Positions 6,489-13,646 of a DNA stretch of 19,487 nt are shown piece by piece. How positions within the stretch are numbered: position 1 is the stretch's first letter; every line of letters begins with the position of its first letter. Where the stretch lies: contig JAWOIG010000081.1 of NCBI GenBank assembly GCA_046484775.1, positions 1 through 19,487 on the forward strand, given 5' to 3'. A model generated the notes under the pieces. The model was not told the DNA's origin, ran no database searches, and saw only the letters and a program-made list of their open reading frames with translations. A program made the position numbers and the translations under genes. The stretch is from JAFGQE01 sp046484775 (GTDB lineage Bacteria; Bacillota; Clostridia; DUPQ01).

Positions 6489-8168
6489 ATGAACCAAACT
6501 GTTGAAATTCTGTTCGGATTATTCGGCGGTCTTGCAATATTCATATTCGGTATGAACGAAATGAGCTCAGGGCTGAAGAAGATTGCAGGCGACCGGCTAA
6601 GGAAAATCCTGAAGGCATTAACAAAAAACCCGCTTATCGGTGTTCTGGTAGGAGCGCTTGTCACTGCATTGATGCAATCCAGCTCCGCAACCACCGTCAT
6701 GGTCATCGGATTTGTGGCAGCAAGGCTCATGACCCTCCCGCAGGCGATAGCCGTCATACTAGGCGCCAACATTGGTACCACCATTACCGCTCAGCTTGTT
6801 GCGTTTAAAATCGGCGCATATGCTTATCCCATTACAGCCATCGGATTCATCCTTATGTTTTTCTCGAAAAAGACAAATATCAAGAACTTCGGGCAAACGA
6901 TATTTGCCTTCGGCTTGCTGTTCGTCGGCCTGAATCTTATGGGCGATGTAATGAAGCCTTTGGCAAAATCACAGGAATTCGCCGACCTTATCATTCGCAT
7001 CCAGCATGTGCCGGTGCTCGGCCTTTTGGTAAGCACCGCAATGACCGCAGTGGTTCAGAGCAGTTCCGCCACAATAGCGGTTCTTCAGAAACTGGCGATT
7101 GCGCCCGGTCCCGACGGCGGCACCCTGATCCCCCTGGCATTCGCACTGCCGTTTCTTTATGGAAGCAACATAGGAACCACGATTACGGCTGTTTTCGCTT
7201 CCATCGGAGCAGGTGTAAGCGCGAGAAGGGCTGCATTTGCCCACTCCATATTCAATATCATTGGTGCGCTTCTGTTCATGTTCCTCATTACCCCATTTGC
7301 CAGATTCATCGCCCTGATAACTCCCTCAGGCTCTGATGTCTCACGTCAGATTGCAAACGCCCATACGATTTTCAATGTTGTGAATACCATATTATGGCTT
7401 CCGTTCATAAAATACCTCGGCAAATTTGTTACTTTCATAATACCCGGACAAGACTTCGTAATCGAGAACCGGCCGCTTTACCTGGATTCCAAGATGCTTA
7501 CCAGTCCTTCCATAGCGATGAACCTGGCGACCCAGGAGCTTGTGAGGATGGCGGAGCTCTCCATGCAGATGATGGACACTTCGGAACAAGCCTTCATAAA
7601 AGGCGATATGATTGCCGTCAAGAAAGTGCATGAAATCGAGGAAGTTATGGATATGCTGCAGCATGAAATTGTGCTGTACCTTTCAAAGCTTCTATCTTCG
7701 GAAGCGCTGACCGAGCATCAATCGATAAGACTGACCGGATTGCTGCACATTGTAAGCGACATAGAGAGAATCGGCGATTACTGCGACAATATCGCCGAGA
7801 GCGCGCAGGTTAAAATAGAGAAGAAGCTGCCATACACAGACGAGGGAATGAACGAGCTTATCGAAGCATTTGTGCTTGTTACGGATATGGTTGCAGAAAC
7901 GGTTATTGCTCTGAACCAATATGACAATAAAATCGCCAGAAATATTATTTCGCACGAATACCTGGTTGACGAGATGGAGCGAACCCTGAGGGACGCCCAT
8001 ATAGAGCGGCTAAACAAAGCCTGCTGCAACCCGCATTCAGGTCTGATTTTCATAGAACTTATTCACAACCTGGAGCGCATCGGAGACCATTGTAAAAATA
8101 TAGCGGAAGCCATTCTCAATGACATAGAGGTCATACCCTCAAAGCCCGGCGCGGGAAACCAGTCCTGA
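6489..8168 (+). CDS. Na+/phosphate cotransporter family protein with PhoU domain
   Basis: A 559-residue membrane protein of the NptA/YjbB type. The N-terminal half has two inverted Na_Pi_cotrans repeats, each with the signature QSSSAT (63-68 and 190-195), hydrophobic helices and repeated 'GANIGTTIT'/'GSNIGTTIT' motifs. The C-terminal part, from about residue 335, is a helical PhoU-like domain with two copies of the 'IERIGD(Y/H)CDN/KN' motif. Members move phosphate across the cytoplasmic membrane coupled to Na+; some export it. The start at 6489 is preferred over an in-frame TTG at 6465 because GGGGGAG lies directly before it. A phased Pho-box-like array is upstream, suggesting phosphate control. 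The next gene starts 10 nt after the stop, so cotranscription is likely. Confidence 0.92.
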   Translation: MNQTVEILFGLFGGLAIFIFGMNEMSSGLKKIAGDRLRKILKALTKNPLIGVLVGALVTALMQSSSATTVMVIGFVAARLMTLPQAIAVILGANIGTTITAQLVAFKIGAYAYPITAIGFILMFFSKKTNIKNFGQTIFAFGLLFVGLNLMGDVMKPLAKSQEFADLIIRIQHVPVLGLLVSTAMTAVVQSSSATIAVLQKLAIAPGPDGGTLIPLAFALPFLYGSNIGTTITAVFASIGAGVSARRAAFAHSIFNIIGALLFMFLITPFARFIALITPSGSDVSRQIANAHTIFNVVNTILWLPFIKYLGKFVTFIIPGQDFVIENRPLYLDSKMLTSPSIAMNLATQELVRMAELSMQMMDTSEQAFIKGDMIAVKKVHEIEEVMDMLQHEIVLYLSKLLSSEALTEHQSIRLTGLLHIVSDIERIGDYCDNIAESAQVKIEKKLPYTDEGMNELIEAFVLVTDMVAETVIALNQYDNKIARNIISHEYLVDEMERTLRDAHIERLNKACCNPHSGLIFIELIHNLERIGDHCKNIAEAILNDIEVIPSKPGAGNQS

Positions 8169-8178
8169 AGGAGTTGAC

Positions 8179-9363
8179 ATGAAACCTGTAAGAATCGGTG
8201 TATTCGGAGCCCGGCGAGGCCTGAATTTCGCGCGAAGCGCATCGGATGGAATGACCCCCGGGCTCGAGCTTTCGTGCATCTGTGATTTTTCCACCGAAAA
8301 ACTTGAGAAAGCTGCGAAAGATTTCAACGTGGATTTATTTGATGACTTCGACAAGATGCTTGGCAGCGGAATCGACGCAGTCGTCCTCGCCAACTACTTT
8401 CATGAGCATGCCCCATATGCAGTCAGGGCGATGAAGGCGGGCAAGCATGTCATGAGCGAGACGATACCGGCCGCAACCATGGCTGAAGCCGTGGCGCTGT
8501 GCGAGGCAGTCGAGGATACGGGCATGACCTATATGTTCGCCGAAAACTATCCCTTCTCCAAAATCGGGATTGCCCTTAAAAAAGAGTTTGACAGCGGCAT
8601 CATAGGCCGGGCTCTGTATGGCGAAGGCGAATACATCCATCCGATAGAAGCTTCTGAATTCAATAATATTTCACCCGGTGATAATCATTGGAGAAACTGG
8701 ATACCGTCTACATATTACAGCACCCACGCTCTCGCTCCCCTTATGTATTTCACCGGTGCAAAACCTTTGCGGGTCAGTGCTTTTTCAGTGGCAGAACCAT
8801 CGATTGCCGCCGGTACGCCACGAAGAAACGATCCCCTTGCCATCCTGATGTGCACTATGGACGACGGCAGTCTTTTCAGGACAACCGGCTGGATCAATGC
8901 CGGGGGGCACAGCTCATGGTGCAGACTTCTGGGAACGAGGGGAACCCTTGAAGCTCCAAGACAGTATGACGGCGGTTACTTCGGCAACGGCATGCTGCAC
9001 ATCATGCTGAACGAGCTGGAACCGCAGGATGGGCGTCCATTGTTTTCATCATACAAGCCGGAATGGCCCACCGATTCAAAGGATGCGGAAAAAACAGGTC
9101 ATGGCGGTGCCGACTATTTTATGAACAAAATGTTCCTTGAGGCAATAGTATCCGGGGAAAGCCCCAAATATTTCGATGTATACGATGGCGCAGCGATGTC
9201 CGCGGTTGCAATACTCGGCTGGAGAAGTGCTCTTGCGAACGGAACGCCGTATGAAATACCCGACTTCCACGATAAAGTCTCCCGGGACATATACCGCTAT
9301 GACTTCGCAACCCCCTTCCCCAATGACAAGGGCTGGCCTCTTCTTCCAAACTCAATCAAATAA
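8179..9363 (+). CDS. Gfo/Idh/MocA-family oxidoreductase
   Basis: A 394-residue protein with an N-terminal Rossmann domain (VRIGVFGARRGLNFA at 4-18, then 'ELSCICDFSTEKLEKAAKDF') and a C-terminal mixed alpha/beta catalytic domain. Family members oxidise or reduce sugar and inositol hydroxyls with NAD(P). The usual EKP signature is altered: residues 94-98 read ETIPA, so the canonical Lys is absent and the site resembles subfamilies with SE(x)PAA. 'FAENYPFSKIG' follows as the usual second conserved strand. AAGGAG (8167-8172) precedes the ATG. It may be an NDP-sugar oxidoreductase of the glycan cluster downstream, interrupted from it by the transposase-like unit, or it may act with the upstream transporter; the context does not decide. 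Confidence 0.85.
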   Translation: MKPVRIGVFGARRGLNFARSASDGMTPGLELSCICDFSTEKLEKAAKDFNVDLFDDFDKMLGSGIDAVVLANYFHEHAPYAVRAMKAGKHVMSETIPAATMAEAVALCEAVEDTGMTYMFAENYPFSKIGIALKKEFDSGIIGRALYGEGEYIHPIEASEFNNISPGDNHWRNWIPSTYYSTHALAPLMYFTGAKPLRVSAFSVAEPSIAAGTPRRNDPLAILMCTMDDGSLFRTTGWINAGGHSSWCRLLGTRGTLEAPRQYDGGYFGNGMLHIMLNELEPQDGRPLFSSYKPEWPTDSKDAEKTGHGGADYFMNKMFLEAIVSGESPKYFDVYDGAAMSAVAILGWRSALANGTPYEIPDFHDKVSRDIYRYDFATPFPNDKGWPLLPNSIK

Positions 9364-9396
9364 ATTACACAGAACATGTAAACATAAATAAGCCGC

Positions 9397-9427
9397 ATCA
9401 AACAGTTGCCCAGGGCAACTGTTTGAT
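9397..9427. repeat. REP-like palindrome 1
   Basis: Arms CAAACAGTTGCC (9399-9410) and GGCAACTGTTTG (9414-9425) flank the 3-nt centre CAG. With flanking A/T pairs and the inner C-G pair the symmetry is perfect over 31 nt, with a single A at the centre (9412). It lies 33 nt after the oxidoreductase stop. No T-run follows on either strand, so it is not a standard terminator. Confidence 0.9.
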
Positions 9428-9442
9428 ATTAATGATATGCTT

Positions 9443-9475
9443 TTTCAAACAGTTGCCCAAGGCAACTGTTTGAAA
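9443..9475. repeat. REP-like palindrome 2
   Basis: Same 12-nt arms as copy 1 (9446-9457 and 9461-9472), centre CAA, with a further TTT/AAA pair giving 15-bp arms. The centre-to-centre distance from copy 1 is 47 bp. It sits 25 bp upstream of the transposase promoter -35. Confidence 0.9.
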
Positions 9476-9499
9476 TTTGCATAAATATTCAATTTTGTA

Positions 9500-9528
9500 T
9501 TGACATTTATTGTTATTTGCTTTACATT
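9500..9528 (+). promoter_or_regulatory. Promoter of the transposase, predicted leaderless
   Basis: A perfect -35 TTGACA (9500-9505), 17-bp spacer and -10 TACATT (9523-9528). The usual +1, about 7 nt after the -10, falls on or next to the ATG at 9535. No Shine-Dalgarno sequence precedes that ATG or the alternative TTG at 9517. Confidence 0.55.
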
Positions 9529-9534
9529 ATTTGT

Positions 9535-10314
9535 ATGTCGAAGAAACGCTTTTTGATTCCGGATGGAATTTATCATGTATATAACAGAGGAAACAACCAC
9601 ATGTTCATATTCAAAGATGATCAGGATTTTTTTGTATTTCTTAGAATAATAAAAAAATTCAAAGAAATTTATAATATAGAAATCTATGCGATTTGTCTTA
9701 TGAACAATCATTTCCATCTGCTCTTGAGGGATATTGATAAAAATCTATCCCGCTTCATGAGGCAAATTCAAAGTTGCTATGCCATTTACTTCAACAAAAA
9801 ATACAAGTTCGACGGACATGTTTTCCAGGGCATATTCCATAGCGAGATAATCAGCAATGCAACTTGCTTTTTCCGGAAGCTGCGGTATATAAACAGGAAT
9901 CCTATAAAAGCAGGCATAACAAGCAATATATTTGAATACCCGTGGGCAATAACGGAGAAAAGCAATGACCGGTATAAACTTATAGATTTTAATTTTATTG
10001 ATTCAGAGTTCGAGAAGTGGTCGAAAACCGGATATTACGAGTATCTTTCTTCTGAAAGTGATGACATTTATGAATGTCTTGTTGAAATCAGTCCAATGAC
10101 AATGAGTGAAGCTGAATCATTTTTCAATGGTATTCTTGCCAGATCAGGCCTTGATTCATCCCTCGACTTTGATTCTTTTGAAGATCATCATAAATCGCTT
10201 GTCATATCACAGGCGCGGTATTACGGCATATCTCTCAGACAGCTTGAAACATTAACAGGCATGACAATATATAGGTTGATCAAGTTCTGCAAAAATATTC
10301 CGGAATACGTCTAG
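9535..10314 (+). CDS. REP-associated tyrosine transposase (RAYT, Y1/IS200-like HUH family)
   Basis: A 259-residue Y1_Tnp-type protein. The N-terminus 'IPDGIYHVYNRGNNHMFIF' and the metal-binding pair in 'CLMNNHFHLLL' (His59, His61) are the family hallmarks. The nucleophile helix reads 'QSCYAIYFNKKYKFDGHVFQ', with Tyr82 or Tyr85 as the candidate catalytic tyrosine. 'YINRNPIKAG' follows, then a C-terminal domain of about 100 residues ending in a helix-turn-helix-like 'YGISLRQLETLTGMTIYRLI'. RAYTs cut and rejoin single-stranded REP hairpins; the four palindromes around this gene are the likely substrate. The frame is intact and key residues are present, so it may be active. ATG 9535 is chosen over TTG 9517 because the -10 would overlap the latter. 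Confidence 0.9.
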   Translation: MSKKRFLIPDGIYHVYNRGNNHMFIFKDDQDFFVFLRIIKKFKEIYNIEIYAICLMNNHFHLLLRDIDKNLSRFMRQIQSCYAIYFNKKYKFDGHVFQGIFHSEIISNATCFFRKLRYINRNPIKAGITSNIFEYPWAITEKSNDRYKLIDFNFIDSEFEKWSKTGYYEYLSSESDDIYECLVEISPMTMSEAESFFNGILARSGLDSSLDFDSFEDHHKSLVISQARYYGISLRQLETLTGMTIYRLIKFCKNIPEYV

Positions 10315-10339
10315 TATTGCATAAAATATGAAACAAATA

Positions 10340-10368
10340 TCAAACAGTTGCCTTGGGCAATTGTTTGA
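10340..10368. repeat. REP-like palindrome 3
   Basis: Arms CAAACAGTTGCC (10341-10352) and GGCAATTGTTTG (10356-10367), centre TTG, with one G.T pair in the stem. Its 27-nt core is the exact reverse complement of copy 4's core. It lies 26 nt after the transposase stop. Confidence 0.9.
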
Positions 10369-10378
10369 CAACCGCAAA

Positions 10379-10409
10379 ATCAAACAATTGCCCAAGGCAA
10401 CTGTTTGAT
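10379..10409. repeat. REP-like palindrome 4
   Basis: Arms CAAACAATTGCC (10381-10392) and GGCAACTGTTTG (10396-10407), centre CAA. It is copy 3 in inverse orientation, 13 nt away, so the two form a BIME-like inverted pair. Its right edge is 28 nt before the dehydrogenase start. Confidence 0.9.
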
Positions 10410-10417
10410 GATAGAAT
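10388..10417 (+). promoter_or_regulatory. Promoter of the dehydrogenase/glycan genes, -35 within palindrome 4
   Basis: An extended -10 TGATAGAAT occupies 10409-10417. Eighteen bases upstream of its hexamer is TTGCCC (10388-10393), part of palindrome 4, as a half-matching -35. The predicted start near 10424 leaves about 14 nt, containing AGGGGG (10428-10433), before the ATG at 10438. The same nine-base TGATAGAAT is the -10 of the aldolase promoter, which adds weight. Confidence 0.45.
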
Positions 10418-10437
10418 TGGGATTGTCAGGGGGATGT

Positions 10438-11421
10438 ATGCGGGCGGCTGTTTTATATGGTAAACATGATATAAGGATCGAGGAGCTTACTGTTCCAGAG
10501 GTTTCCGGGGATTGGCGGCTTGTCAAGGTTGCCTTTTGCGGAATCTGCGGGACCGATGTTCATCTTTTTGAAGGCGACGAGGGTTCGGTTAAGCTTGTTC
10601 CCGGTACGGTTCCGGGGCACGAACTGTCGGGCACTCTTTTTGGGACCGGTGAAAAAGTCGTTGTCGACCCCAATTATTTCTGCGGCTCATGCAGCCGTTG
10701 TCTCGAGGGCAACACACATTATTGCAAGAATATATTCAACACGGGCGTAACCGTCAACGGCGGTTTCGCGGAATATGTCGCTGCTCATAAATCCCAGTTG
10801 CACTTGGTCCCGGAGCATGTGCCCCTTGAGGATGCGGCTTATGCCGAACCGATTTCGTGCTGCCTTCACGGAGCCGATCTGGCCCGCATAGAACCGGGCG
10901 ACCGTGTGCTTATAACCGGAGGCGGAACAATCGGATTGATCATGCTCCAGATATGCAGACACATGGGAGCGGCTCATATTGCTGTATCCGAACCGATGGA
11001 CACTAAAAGAACCCTTGCATTATCCTTGGGTGCGGACAGCGTTTTCGATTCATCAATAATAGACAGTGAAAAACTAAAGAAATGTGATTTTAATAAAGTA
11101 ATGGAGTGCTCGGGCAACCCTGATGCAGTCCGGACCGCTATTGAATGCTGCAAATCAACAGGTACCGTCATGCTTTTCGGTCTTACAAAACCGGATGATG
11201 AAATCCGCATCAAACCTTTCGAATTATTCAAGCGCGAACTTACGATAAAAGCCTCGTACATCAATCCCGGGACAATGTCCGGGGCTTTGGACTTACTGGC
11301 AGCGGGAAAGATAAAAACTGCTCCGCTGACCGGTGGATTCATTACCCTTGAAGAACTTCCGGGAACACTCGCGAAGAGCAGCGAAGCCCTTAAAAACGGA
11401 AAAATTCTTGTTAAATTTTAA
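10438..11421 (+). CDS. Zinc-dependent MDR alcohol dehydrogenase-like protein
   Basis: A 327-residue medium-chain dehydrogenase. Catalytic zinc ligands are visible as Cys37 in CGICGTDVH, His61-Glu62 in PGHE, and Glu137 in 'AYAEPISCCLHG'. The structural zinc site is complete with Cys82, Cys85, Cys88 and Cys96. The coenzyme fold has 'LITGGGTIGLI' (158-168), and 'VSEPMD' suggests NAD preference. Relatives include sorbitol, threonine and sugar-alcohol dehydrogenases; the substrate here is unknown, but the neighbours suggest a sugar or cyclitol. The start at 10438 is preferred over the in-frame ATG at 10408 because AGGGGG precedes it and the N-terminus MRAAVLYG is canonical. The next gene follows after 23 nt with its own GGAGGG site. 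Confidence 0.9.
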   Translation: MRAAVLYGKHDIRIEELTVPEVSGDWRLVKVAFCGICGTDVHLFEGDEGSVKLVPGTVPGHELSGTLFGTGEKVVVDPNYFCGSCSRCLEGNTHYCKNIFNTGVTVNGGFAEYVAAHKSQLHLVPEHVPLEDAAYAEPISCCLHGADLARIEPGDRVLITGGGTIGLIMLQICRHMGAAHIAVSEPMDTKRTLALSLGADSVFDSSIIDSEKLKKCDFNKVMECSGNPDAVRTAIECCKSTGTVMLFGLTKPDDEIRIKPFELFKRELTIKASYINPGTMSGALDLLAAGKIKTAPLTGGFITLEELPGTLAKSSEALKNGKILVKF

Positions 11422-11444
11422 ATTCGGCCAATATCGGAGGGAAT

Positions 11445-12728
11445 ATGGACAAAGCCCGCATTGAAAACCTTTTTGATGAACTCTATCCGCTGCCCCGCAG
11501 TATAACCGGCGCAGGCCTTCGCCAGAGTCTTGAAATACTTGGCCGTGAGATTCCCCTTCAGATTATTGAATACCCTACCGGAATGAAGTGCTTTGACTGG
11601 GAAGTTCCGCACGAGTGGAATGTCCGGGATGCGTATATAAAGAGAACCAATGGCGAACCCATCGCGGATTTCACGGTATGCAACCTCCACCTGATGGGAT
11701 ACAGCATACCTTTTTCAGGTCGTATTAGCCTTGATGAACTAAAAAAACACATCTTAACAATACCAACCAAACCTGATGCGATTCCGTTCGCCACATCATA
11801 TTACAACCGCCGCTGGGGCTTCTGCATCCCCCACCGCGTGCTTGAATCCATGAATGACAAGGAATACGATGTCCTCATCGATTCAACCCTGGAGGCCGGC
11901 TCAACCACACTGGGTGAGCTGTTCATCGAAGGCAGCAGCAAAAAGGAAATACTGCTGTTCTCGCACATTGGCCATCCTTCAATGGCAAATGACCAGCTTT
12001 CCGGGCCACTCACGGCAACCGCGGTCGGAAAATGGCTCATGGATAAACAGGACAACCTAAAATACAGTTATAGAATAATACTTTCACCGGAGACAATAGG
12101 AACCATCGCATATATTTCGAAGAACCTGGCGCATTTGAAGAAGCGGGTTATAGGCGGGTTTACAATCGCCTGTACGGCTGATAAGGGCTCATTCAATTAC
12201 AGATTTGCAAAAGGAGTTCCGACAATAGCCGACAGGGCCATGGAAAACGCACTCGCTCACTGCGGTGAAAAATATTCCCTTCATCCGTTTTCACCCACGG
12301 GCTGCGATGAAAGACACTTCAATTCACCGGGTGTCGGAATCGGAATCGGCAGCATAATGAGATCAATGCCGGGGACATATCCCGAATACCATACCTCGCT
12401 TGACAACAAGGCCTTCATTTCATTTGACAAGCTCATGCAAAGCATTGGTCTTGTAAAAAATGCCATCCAAAACATCGAGGCTGACGCACGGGTCAGGCAT
12501 ATTCACAGGCATTGCGAGCCAAAGCTGGACAGGCACGGACTGTATCCAACGCTCAGCAATAAGACCGAAGCCGCTGATGAGGCCTCCTGTCTTTTATCCC
12601 TATGGGCTTATGCCGATGGGTCGTCGCTTTCCGAAATAGCCGGCAGGATTGGAACAACAACGTCGGAACTCCGCAAATGCGCCGAAAAACTTGCTGATAA
12701 AAAAATAATAAAAATCAAGGAGATTTGA
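11445..12728 (+). CDS. DUF4910/DUF2172 M28-like metalloprotein with winged-helix tail
   Basis: A 427-residue protein of the aminopeptidase-like family common in bacterial surface-polysaccharide clusters. It opens with 'LFDELYPLPRSITGAGLRQS' and has 'CFDWEVPHEWNVRDAYI'. The M28-like metal residues occur in 'FSHIGHPSMANDQLSG' (His and Asp), 'SPETIGTIAYIS' (Glu) and 'GCDERHFNSPG'/'YPEYHTSLDN' (Asp, His). About 60 C-terminal residues ('AYADGSSLSEIAGRIGTTTS') form the winged-helix-like domain typical of the family. A zinc hydrolase or deacylase on an amino-sugar or aminoacyl intermediate is plausible, but no activity is established to my knowledge. GGAGGG lies 5 nt before the ATG; the stop directly abuts the next ATG. 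Confidence 0.85.
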   Translation: MDKARIENLFDELYPLPRSITGAGLRQSLEILGREIPLQIIEYPTGMKCFDWEVPHEWNVRDAYIKRTNGEPIADFTVCNLHLMGYSIPFSGRISLDELKKHILTIPTKPDAIPFATSYYNRRWGFCIPHRVLESMNDKEYDVLIDSTLEAGSTTLGELFIEGSSKKEILLFSHIGHPSMANDQLSGPLTATAVGKWLMDKQDNLKYSYRIILSPETIGTIAYISKNLAHLKKRVIGGFTIACTADKGSFNYRFAKGVPTIADRAMENALAHCGEKYSLHPFSPTGCDERHFNSPGVGIGIGSIMRSMPGTYPEYHTSLDNKAFISFDKLMQSIGLVKNAIQNIEADARVRHIHRHCEPKLDRHGLYPTLSNKTEAADEASCLLSLWAYADGSSLSEIAGRIGTTTSELRKCAEKLADKKIIKIKEI

Positions 12729-13646
12729 ATGCCTGCGATTCCCAATCTGTTCATTCCGGGAGCTGCCAAAAGCGCGACGACGTATCTTTCGTCATGCCTC
12801 GGCAGGAGCAACGACATCTTCATGCCGGGACCTGCGGAAATGCATTACATGGCCTCGGAATTCATGAGGCTTCCGCTGTCCGAAAAAGATCCTTTTAAAA
12901 AATATGAAGAGCATATAATTGCCGGTTTTGATAAATATACGGCACAATATGAAAATTCAGGGAGCGAAAGATATCGCCTTGACTGCTCCCCCACTTACAT
13001 GATGTATGATGGCACCGCTGGAAAAATCAAATCACTCTCGCCGGATGCATTCATTATAATCAGCCTTCGCAATCCGGTCGAAAGAGCTTTTTCCCAATAT
13101 AAAATGAATGTTAGGATGAATTTTGAAAAAATGTCATTCGAGCAAGCCCTTGAAGACGAACCCGAAAGGCTTTCATCAGGGCTATTCAAGGCGGCCCTTT
13201 ATAAAGAGGTGGGCATGTATTCGGTTCAAGTCTCCCGTTTCATTGACGCCTTTGGTACGGATAGGATTAAATTCGTTTTGTATGATGAAATAGCCGACGA
13301 CCCCGGCTGCGTTATTTCCGAAATTTGCTCATTCCTTAACATTGAATTCAATCCTGCAATGGTTGATAATAAAAGAAAGAACTACACAGGTTATCCCAGG
13401 TTCGCCGCCCTTAACCGGATTGCTTATTCAACCGGGCTGAGAAAAGCAGCCAAATGGCTTGTAAGAAGCTCCAAGGCGCGCGAAAGGCTTGGCAACCTGT
13501 ATATCAAGACAAATGATGCGGACATCCGGATGAAGACCGAAACGCGCAAAGTACTGACGGAATATTTCAGTGAGGACATCGAAAGGCTTGAGTCTGCAAC
13601 GGGCATCGACCTCAGGCGATGGCGATGCGACGTGAATAATCAATGA
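12729..13646 (+). CDS. PAPS-dependent sulfotransferase
   Basis: A 305-residue cytosolic-type sulfotransferase. Both PAPS-binding signatures are present: the 5'-phosphosulfate loop GAAKSATTYL (11-20) and the 3'-phosphate motif 'SLRNPVERAFSQYKM' (112-126) with Arg114 and Ser122. No signal peptide or membrane segment is seen. Such enzymes move sulfate from PAPS to a hydroxyl of a sugar, lipid or peptide; in this cluster a sugar hydroxyl is the natural guess. No PAPS synthesis genes are in the window. AAGGAG at 12717-12722 precedes the start, and the stop overlaps the next start by 4 nt, so it is translationally coupled with both neighbours. Confidence 0.9.
   Translation: MPAIPNLFIPGAAKSATTYLSSCLGRSNDIFMPGPAEMHYMASEFMRLPLSEKDPFKKYEEHIIAGFDKYTAQYENSGSERYRLDCSPTYMMYDGTAGKIKSLSPDAFIIISLRNPVERAFSQYKMNVRMNFEKMSFEQALEDEPERLSSGLFKAALYKEVGMYSVQVSRFIDAFGTDRIKFVLYDEIADDPGCVISEICSFLNIEFNPAMVDNKRKNYTGYPRFAALNRIAYSTGLRKAAKWLVRSSKARERLGNLYIKTNDADIRMKTETRKVLTEYFSEDIERLESATGIDLRRWRCDVNNQ

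Larger units (their letters stand above)
9397..10409. mobile_element. RAYT unit: tyrosine transposase flanked by two pairs of REP-like palindromes
   Basis: A single Y1-type transposase gene is bracketed by two near-identical palindromes on each side, and none of these is found elsewhere in the window. This arrangement defines REP-associated tyrosine transposases. It has no IS-type terminal inverted repeats or target duplication that I can see. The unit splits the oxidoreductase at 8179-9363 from the co-directional dehydrogenase at 10438 by about 1.07 kb. The segment is clearly more AT-rich than the genes on both sides, consistent with acquisition. Confidence 0.8.

Noticed and set aside
9397..9475. 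Palindromes 1 and 2 as intrinsic terminators
   Set aside because: Stems are long, but no T-run follows on either strand and several similar copies surround the transposase, which fits REP elements better.
9397..10409. Four similar repeats as a CRISPR array
   Set aside because: The repeats are palindromes in two pairs with spacings of 47 and 40 bp and a transposase between the pairs; orientation varies and no spacers of uniform length or cas genes are present.
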